Of a DNA stretch of 11,730 nucleotides, positions 6,812 to 11,730 are shown piece by piece. The notes under the pieces were generated by a model that did not search any database, was not told the DNA's origin, and saw only the letters and a program-made list of their open reading frames with translations. Position 1 is the first letter of the stretch; each line of letters starts with the position of its first letter. Origin of the DNA: Gammaproteobacteria bacterium (GTDB taxonomy: Bacteria > Pseudomonadota > Gammaproteobacteria > GRL18); NCBI GenBank assembly GCA_027076245.1, contig JALTKC010000449.1:1-11730 (forward strand). The letters run 5' to 3'. Made by a program: the position numbers and the translations under genes.

Positions 6812-8728
6812 TTAGAAATTTTGCAGCTCATCAGCAATAGAAGCTATATTTTCAATAGTTTCAGCCAGTTCTTCAGAGCCTTTAGCCTGTTGTTCGGCAG
6901 CTGCCGCTGCTTCATTGGTATTACTGGCTGCCTGCTCAGTGGCTGCAGCTATTTGTTCAATGGCCTTTTTGGTTTGTGAAACCGCTGACGCGATTTCCTG
7001 TGAGGCTGATAATATTGTCTGGTTTCCCGTGAGAACTTCATCTGCTTCATCGACCATTTGCTCCATATTTAAGGTTGCCGTTTTGGCATTTTCAAGTTCC
7101 TGTATAGACGAACTTGCTATTTCACCCAAATCCTGGACAACCATAGCCGCATTATCCTGTATCGCTTTTACCTGATCTTGTATTTGTTCAATGTTGTCAG
7201 CAACATCATCTGCAAGGTTTTGAATATCTCCTGATACAACAGCAAAACCTTTACCAAATTCACCCGCTCGTGCTGCCTCAATGGCACCGTTAACTGCAAG
7301 CATGCTGGTTTTTATTGACACCGTGGATATTGCATCTGTAATTTTGTCAATTTTTCGGGATAAGCGCTCAATTTCATGCACTTCTTTTAATATATTTTTA
7401 CCCTGTTCTGCCTGTTCACTCAAAGTGTTGAGCATTTCTTCAGTCGCTTTTTTGTTTTCTTTTAACTGTTCTGTAAATTTCTGAATTTTTTCAAGGCTGT
7501 CATTAGCTCTCTGTTCTGTAGCTTCGGAACTTTTTTCTATTTGAGAAACACCGGCAGATGCTTGCTCAGAAGCAGTAGCCGCTTGTTCGGCACCACGACT
7601 GAGCTGACTTATGGCCGTCATAATTTCTGCTGCGGCTCGATTTATTTCTTCTATAGATGTAGAAAGCTCCTCTGAGGCGGCAGCCACTTCTTCTGAACTT
7701 TTACTAATATCAGTACTGTTTTTTAACTCTTCCGCCTGCACTTCCAGTTCTTCAGACGCCTGTTCTGCACCGCTTAAAGCCTGCCCTTGTTGTTCCAGGG
7801 TGCTAAGTACTTCTTCTGATGCTGATGATTGTTCTTCTGCTGCTGCAGCTATGGATTCAGAACCTTTTTGTAATTCCAGAATTGCCTGTTGCATTTCTTC
7901 ACCACTGGTGACAATTTCCTGTGCACCTGTTGCAATAATTTCAACATCAGTGCTGATAGTGTTCATTTTCTGAGTAATGACTTTACCTTTTTCTGCTTCC
8001 TGAACCGCGGCTTGAGACGCTTTTTTGACTAAATCACTGACTAAAGTGGTTTTTTTCTGAATGTTTTCAATAATAGAGGCAATATTTCCTGCATTGCTTT
8101 CAGATGTTTCTGCCAAGGTTCTTACCGTATCGGCTACTACTGCAAACCCTTTGCCATGCTTGCCGGCCCGACCGGCCTCAATGGCGGCATTTAGTGCCAG
8201 AAGATTTGTCTGGTCGGCAATACGGGTAACTTGTTTAACTGCATCATTAATATTTGATGCCTGCTCTTCAAGGCGGGTCATTTTCTTTGATGATTCAAGA
8301 CGCCTTTCTGCAGCAGCACTGACATCGCGGATTAATAAATTAATATCTTTATTAATCCGCTTGACCAGTTCAGTCAGTGACTGGGTTTTTTCAGAGCTTA
8401 AAACCGCTTTGGCAATTTGCTGTTCTACCTGCTCCCGTATCAGAGTTACAGCAGATAGTGATTCCTGGGCGGCACCGGCAGCCTGTTCTGCTCCGGCAGC
8501 TATTTCTTCCATGGCAATATTGAGTTGCCCCCGGGCAGAGAGTGCATCACCAATACCCTGGGTTAATACGATAGTCGCCCGGGCTATTTGTTCAGAGGCT
8601 TGCTGTTGTTTTGCGAGGGTTCTGGCCTTACGTCTTTGTTCTTCAGCCAGCCGTTTGCCTGAGCCGGCCTCTTTATTAGACGTTGAGGAATAATGACTGT
8701 TTTTGTTAGAGGATTTTTTTAATGCCAT
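6812..8728 (-). CDS. Cytoplasmic methyl-accepting chemotaxis protein with two signalling tips
   Basis: This is the receptor of the operon: 638 residues, almost entirely Ala/Glu/Gln/Ser-rich coiled coil. There is no hydrophobic membrane segment, signal peptide or recognisable ligand-binding domain, so it is cytoplasmic. A basic, polar leader (1-50) is followed by a first MCP hairpin tip at about 170-200 (QTNLLALNAAIEAGRAGK, then GKGFAVVAD) and a second at about 470-500 (KTSMLAVNGAIEAARAGE, then GKGFAVVSG). The tips lie 300 residues apart, so the chain probably folds as two helical hairpins in series. Many EE/QE/EQ pairs in the arms are candidate methylation sites for the CheR and CheB of the same operon. 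There is no C-terminal CheR-binding pentapeptide; the chain ends ELQNF. AAGGA lies about 9 nt before the ATG. It is the first gene of the operon. Confidence 0.95.
   Translation of the reverse strand: MALKKSSNKNSHYSSTSNKEAGSGKRLAEEQRRKARTLAKQQQASEQIARATIVLTQGIGDALSARGQLNIAMEEIAAGAEQAAGAAQESLSAVTLIREQVEQQIAKAVLSSEKTQSLTELVKRINKDINLLIRDVSAAAERRLESSKKMTRLEEQASNINDAVKQVTRIADQTNLLALNAAIEAGRAGKHGKGFAVVADTVRTLAETSESNAGNIASIIENIQKKTTLVSDLVKKASQAAVQEAEKGKVITQKMNTISTDVEIIATGAQEIVTSGEEMQQAILELQKGSESIAAAAEEQSSASEEVLSTLEQQGQALSGAEQASEELEVQAEELKNSTDISKSSEEVAAASEELSTSIEEINRAAAEIMTAISQLSRGAEQAATASEQASAGVSQIEKSSEATEQRANDSLEKIQKFTEQLKENKKATEEMLNTLSEQAEQGKNILKEVHEIERLSRKIDKITDAISTVSIKTSMLAVNGAIEAARAGEFGKGFAVVSGDIQNLADDVADNIEQIQDQVKAIQDNAAMVVQDLGEIASSSIQELENAKTATLNMEQMVDEADEVLTGNQTILSASQEIASAVSQTKKAIEQIAAATEQAASNTNEAAAAAEQQAKGSEELAETIENIASIADELQNF
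8327..8360. repeat. Perfect 13-bp inverted repeat inside the receptor gene
   Basis: The arms GCGGATTAATAAA (8327-8339) and TTTATTAATCCGC (8348-8360) are exact reverse complements around an 8-base spacer. They lie in coding sequence for RINKDINLLIR of the receptor, near residues 123-133. A stem this long could form in the mRNA. No T-run follows on either strand, so it does not look like a terminator. Confidence 0.8.
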
Positions 8729-8766
8729 GAGTTATATCCTTTTTTACTGTTTTTACACTGAATTCT

Positions 8767-8786
8767 GACTTATTAGCTAATAAGTC
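8767..8786. promoter_or_regulatory. Perfect 20-bp palindrome upstream of the receptor gene (possible operator)
   Basis: The sequence GACTTATTAGCTAATAAGTC is identical to its own reverse complement, with no spacer. It lies 38 nt upstream of the receptor start codon, between that codon and the AT-rich probable promoter region. A dimeric regulator would bind such a site, and the position would suit repression or transcript-leader control. It is immediately followed by a second short palindrome, CGTACG (8788-8793 region). No matching regulator is encoded nearby apart from the broken HTH gene at 9238. Confidence 0.5.
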
Positions 8787-8850
8787 CGTACGTGTATTAT
8801 TTGTTATATAATATAATCGACCAACGTAATAAAAGCTTTAATATTGTCAA
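8787..8850 (-). promoter_or_regulatory. Probable promoter region of the chemosensory operon (no clean -35/-10 pair)
   Basis: On the minus strand this stretch contains an exact TTGACA (8845-8850) and, closer to the gene, an AT-rich block with several -10-like hexamers (8800-8816). The best -10-like hexamers are more than 20 nt from the TTGACA, so no pair has standard 16-18 nt spacing. I saw no convincing sigma-54 or sigma-28 (flagellar) consensus. The operon must start somewhere here or further upstream, because the nearest minus-strand gene ends at 9556. Confidence 0.3.
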
Positions 8851-9140
8851 CTTAACAAACTGCTACCTGGATAAAAAACCAGTCCTTTATCTAAAAACAA
8901 ACAGGCCGAGAGCATGGATTGTTTAAAATTTAACCCGCTGATTATTTAGCCAGCATATCTCCATCCATTCTGCCTTGATAGTGATTATACCCCCCCGGAA
9001 AATGAAATTGAGAAGACTCGTCATCGGAAAAATGAGTAGTTTAGCCTAAATAAATCAGTCTAATTATAGCGAGAATAAGCAGAGTACTGAAAATACAAGG
9101 TTTTACAGGTTATTTTGGCTTTATTCGTTATCACCTACGG
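8851..9140. other. Intergenic stretch with no supported gene
   Basis: This AT-rich DNA between the operon promoter region and the HTH remnant holds no open frame with a family match on either strand and no tRNA-like cloverleaf. It contains a run of seven C residues (8990-8996) and an imperfect inverted repeat around 9015-9040. I see no clear terminator for the SMC-like gene that would read through here on the minus strand. Confidence 0.5.
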
Positions 9141-9245
9141 ATGAAGTCTGAATATTTGGAAAGCTTTGTAGAGTCAGTGCTATGGACATTTGCAGTAGGT
9201 TCAACTGGTTTATTTAGGTTTAAAGAAGTAAAAAATAATGAATAA
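9141..9245 (+). CDS. Possible 34-residue ORF overlapping the HTH gene start
   Basis: A short frame (MKSEYLESFVESVLWTF..., 34 residues) ends with TAA at 9243-9245, overlapping the ATG of the HTH gene (9238) in the arrangement ATGAATAA. Toxin-antitoxin pairs often overlap like this, so it could be the tail of a lost toxin gene. The frame stays open upstream only to about 9054, I recognise no toxin family in it, and there is no convincing ribosome site. It may be chance. Confidence 0.15.
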   Translation: MKSEYLESFVESVLWTFAVGSTGLFRFKEVKNNE

Positions 9246-9498
9246 ACATACAGGCAGTAATTTTGATGTTTTTCTTGAAGAAGCAGGTATCTTTGAAAAA
9301 GTATCTGCAAAAACACATAAACTTCAGCTTGCCGATATTATGGAGGAACAAAATATCATCAAAAGCTCATTAGCTCAAAAAATAAAAACCAGCCGCTCTC
9401 AATTAGACTGAATTCTTGAGCCTGAAAATTTTTCAATTACGTTGGAAGTTTTAGAGCATGTCACTCATATGATTGGTAAAACCTGTATTTTGAATTTT
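9238..9498 (+). pseudogene. Broken helix-turn-helix (antitoxin-like, XRE-type) gene
   Basis: The frame from ATG 9238 gives 57 residues beginning MNKHTGSNFDVFLEEAGIFE and then meets TGA at 9409-9411. The same frame continues after the TGA with ILEPENFSITLEVLEHV and on to about 9498. Joined, this resembles small XRE-type regulators of type II toxin-antitoxin loci: an FDxFLxEEGI-like leader, an HTH (LAQKIKTSRSQLD), then the LLDPEN-S-TLETL block and a short hydrophobic end. The family usually has Arg (CGA) where this has TGA, so a single C-to-T change explains the break. The stop falls inside the HTH recognition region, so the 57-residue product should not bind DNA normally. Beyond 9498 the frame has no natural stop and runs into antisense of the SMC gene, so the original 3' end also seems lost. 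The family assignment is from pattern memory. Confidence 0.6.
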
Positions 9499-9555
9499 CA
9501 TAACCAGTTTGCTTTAAACCACAAGAATGCCCGCACTCCCAGGAGCCAATATTTA

Positions 9556-11730
9556 CTAGATATCTTCCATAAAATCCAGCATGGCCTGATGGCGGATGGT
9601 TTTTCTGTGTCGGGCCCAGAGCTGTTTGAGTTTATCCTGATCGCATATTTTTCTGTCCACCAGCATGCGGGTATTGAGTTCACCGCGCGGCTGGGAGACC
9701 GGGCATTTGCTGAACACAAACTGATTGCTGATAATATCCATAAACGGCCCGGACTTGCTGGTGGGCATAATAAATATCAGCTGCAGTCCCAGGGTATTGG
9801 TCAGATAGTCAATGACTTCTCTGGAACGGGCTTCATCCATTTTGGAAAAGGCCTCATCCACCATAACCATACGCAGATGGCTGTCGCCTTCATTGAATCT
9901 GAAGGCTGACGTTATAGCTGCCGAGCGGATAATATAAGCCGGTGTTTCCAGTTGTCCGCCGGAACCGGTACCGTACTGGCTCAGGGGAATAGGCTCCTTA
10001 CCTTCCGGTTCCTTGTAAATTTCATAATTACGGTAATTACGATAGTCGCTGATGCGTTCCAGTTCCCGGGCGGCTTTCTGTTCATCGTCATCCAGCAGCA
10101 TGGCCATCAGTTTGTCTCGAACCGCCTGAGCATTGTCTGACAGTTCGGCATTAAACAGTGTGGTTCCGTCACCCAGATTGGGCTGGTTAATCACCTCTTT
10201 AAAAAAGCGGTGGTATTCCCGAAACTCCGGCACCCAGGTATAAGCAAAGCGGAAACGCTCCTGATCGGTACCGAAACGGTGATGCTCCAGCTCTCTGTTT
10301 AAATCGTCCAGAATGCGTTTGCCGTCATTGATCGCCTGATATATGGAATGACATAAATTGGTGACAAAGGCGGTATTAAAATCTTCTTTCAGGGCAGTCA
10401 GTTTTTCCTGTTTTTCAGCCAGAACATTATTTTTCAGGCGGTTTTTAATAGTATCTACCTGCTCGGAAAGGTTCTGTATCTGTTTAAAATACTCCAGACT
10501 ATTGCGCTCATAAGCCTGATGAGTGGACTCAATAGTATCGTAACGCTTGCATAATTGATTATGCTCCATAATGCTGGTTTCAATATCCAGAATCTGTTCT
10601 GCCAGCTGCGCCTGCAGATTGTCCAGTTCGTCACTGAAATCCAGCTCACTGCCGGCCTGCTGTGCCCGTTTATCGGCCTGTTCCAGTGCCTGGTCCGGTT
10701 TAAAGCTGGTATCAATACGGGCAATCTGTTCCACAGCCTGTTCTTTTTCTTCCAGTGCAGTCTGCAGTTTATCCTGCTCCTTATCCAGGTTTTTAACCAG
10801 TTCGGTGATTTTTTTCTGTTCAACTTTTAAGCCGCCCAGTTCCTGATCCAGATCTTCTTTCTGTTTTTCCAGGGTTTCATATTCCTGCTGGCGCTGTGCT
10901 AATTCCTGCTCCAGGGATTCATAATCACTTAAATCCAGTTCAGCCAGTGTTTTTTCTGCCTGCTGCAGCTGGCGGTGCTGATCCAGCATATGGGTAATAA
11001 TGCTGACATAGTCCAGAGCCTTAATATGCTCCACTGCACTAAACAGTTCGCGGTTCTGGCGCAGGATACGCTGCAGCTTATCGGCTTCGATATGCAGTTT
11101 ATCCAGTTCAGCCTGTTTGGCAATCAGAGCCCTTTCTCTGGCACCCTGCCCAAACACCAGTTCAGAATCGGGCAGATCGCAGCGCCACATACTATAACTG
11201 CCCGAGGCCAGTCCGTCAGCGGTGATCCCCCTGGGAGTCATACGCAGAGCCTGAGCATCGGCTACCCGCACCACATTGCCGTAGGAAGCCTTAATATAAT
11301 ATTCGGCAATTTTATGTTCAAAGCGCAGAATTTCCACCACCGAATCTTTTTTAACTGACAGGCGCTGCATATCTGCCCGTGCCCGGCTGCCCTGAATCAC
11401 TCTGGCCCGGTTACGATTGCCTCCAGGCAGACTGCGTACAGCCTGTATGGCTTCTGCCTCATAATCCTCTGCCACCAGAATAGAAAAGCGGGCACCGCCC
11501 AGATAACCTTCTATGGCCATTTGCCATTGCGGTTCAGTGACTTCGATATAGTCACACAATACTCTGGGATCAGCTTCAGGACACTGCTGGCGAATAATTT
11601 TCAGTGCACTCTGAACGTAAGGGGGATAGGTTATTCTGTGTTTATGCAGGGCATCGATTTCCTGCTGTTTGCTCTGTATTTTCTGCTGATACTGCTGTAA
11701 CTGAGCCTCCTGCTGGTGGATCAGTTTCTG
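9556..11730 (-). CDS. SMC-like ATPase of MukB/MksB/JetC type (partial, N-terminus beyond right edge)
   Basis: SMC-type ATPases form dimers that bind or extrude DNA loops; JetC is the ATPase of Wadjet plasmid-defence systems and MksB that of an alternative condensin. The window holds the last 724 residues with no start codon needed: the frame is open to the right edge, and the TTG at 11559 is only an internal Leu in VLCDYIEVTEPQW. In order it has the end of the first coiled coil (Gln-rich, 11640-11730), a hinge-like globular region with AIEGYLGGARFSILV (about 11100-11600), the return coiled coil (about 10380-11110) and the C-terminal ATPase half. The ABC signature appears as GTGSGGQ (9952-9963 region), and the Walker B/D-loop as MVMVDEAFSKMDEA (9829-9870). 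The Walker A half is off the edge. The order of partners (kleisin, KITE and nuclease subunits) is not visible. Assignment to JetC rather than MksB is an inference. Confidence 0.8.
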   Translation of the reverse strand, partial: QKLIHQQEAQLQQYQQKIQSKQQEIDALHKHRITYPPYVQSALKIIRQQCPEADPRVLCDYIEVTEPQWQMAIEGYLGGARFSILVAEDYEAEAIQAVRSLPGGNRNRARVIQGSRARADMQRLSVKKDSVVEILRFEHKIAEYYIKASYGNVVRVADAQALRMTPRGITADGLASGSYSMWRCDLPDSELVFGQGARERALIAKQAELDKLHIEADKLQRILRQNRELFSAVEHIKALDYVSIITHMLDQHRQLQQAEKTLAELDLSDYESLEQELAQRQQEYETLEKQKEDLDQELGGLKVEQKKITELVKNLDKEQDKLQTALEEKEQAVEQIARIDTSFKPDQALEQADKRAQQAGSELDFSDELDNLQAQLAEQILDIETSIMEHNQLCKRYDTIESTHQAYERNSLEYFKQIQNLSEQVDTIKNRLKNNVLAEKQEKLTALKEDFNTAFVTNLCHSIYQAINDGKRILDDLNRELEHHRFGTDQERFRFAYTWVPEFREYHRFFKEVINQPNLGDGTTLFNAELSDNAQAVRDKLMAMLLDDDEQKAARELERISDYRNYRNYEIYKEPEGKEPIPLSQYGTGSGGQLETPAYIIRSAAITSAFRFNEGDSHLRMVMVDEAFSKMDEARSREVIDYLTNTLGLQLIFIMPTSKSGPFMDIISNQFVFSKCPVSQPRGELNTRMLVDRKICDQDKLKQLWARHRKTIRHQAMLDFMEDI

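Noticed and set aside
8061..8693. 210-residue plus-strand open frame opposite the receptor gene
   Set aside because: It is antisense to a repetitive Ala/Glu coiled coil, which yields long Ser/Ala/Cys-rich shadow frames; there is no ribosome site or recognisable domain.
9018..9044. Possible sigma-28 (flagellar) promoter on the minus strand: TAAA ... CCGATGA
   Set aside because: The spacing between the two boxes is about 4 nt shorter than the sigma-28 consensus, the -10 box differs from GCCGATAA, and it lies almost 300 nt from the receptor start.
9131..9316. 61-residue minus-strand frame antisense to the HTH gene start
   Set aside because: No recognisable domain, no supporting ribosome site, and it lies opposite a better-supported remnant.
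9409..9411. TGA read as a sense codon (recoding) in the HTH gene
   Set aside because: No selenocysteine context is visible, the family normally has Arg here, and all other genes in the window use the standard code without internal TGA.
9442..9909. 155-residue plus-strand open frame
   Set aside because: Its first 20 or so codons are the tail of the broken HTH gene; the rest is antisense to the conserved C-terminal ATPase part of the SMC-like gene and shows no family features of its own.
9556..11559. Start of the SMC-like gene at the TTG of position 11559
   Set aside because: The frame is open to the right edge, and the residues upstream continue the hinge sequence without a break, so this TTG is an internal codon.

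Overview
The window reads as a piece of a gammaproteobacterial-type chromosome. That placement is an inference from the protein families and gene style, and no genus can be fixed. It holds two blocks, both on the minus strand, separated by about 0.8 kb of mostly non-coding DNA that contains a broken gene.

Block 1 (positions 1-8728) is a compact chemosensory operon read right to left. The order is: a soluble receptor with two MCP signalling tips, a triple-CheW coupling protein, CheB, a HEAT-repeat protein, CheR, a single-domain CheY-like regulator, and CheA, which is cut by the left edge. Gaps are short (about 20-80 nt), and the cheY stop overlaps the cheA start, so co-transcription is likely. 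The set forms a near-complete pathway: receptor, multivalent coupler, methyltransferase and methylesterase for adaptation, kinase and response regulator. No membrane segment or periplasmic sensor domain is visible in the receptor, so the array is probably cytoplasmic. What it senses and controls (flagella, pili or something else) cannot be read from this window. Unusual points are the tandem signalling tips, three CheW domains in one chain, a HEAT protein between cheB and cheR, and an N-terminal tag (MALKK) shared by the receptor and the HEAT protein.

The spacer (8729-9555) holds a perfect 20-bp palindrome just upstream of the receptor gene, an AT-rich probable promoter region, and on the plus strand a helix-turn-helix (antitoxin-like) gene broken by an in-frame TGA.

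Block 2 (9556-11730) is the C-terminal part of a large SMC-like ATPase of the MukB/MksB/JetC type: hinge, coiled coil and the C-terminal half of the ATPase head. It runs off the right edge. It is richer in G+C than the chemosensory block and is probably the JetC subunit of a Wadjet-type plasmid-defence system or a related MksB condensin. No nuclease (JetD-like) gene lies downstream of it; a broken gene and then the chemosensory operon follow.
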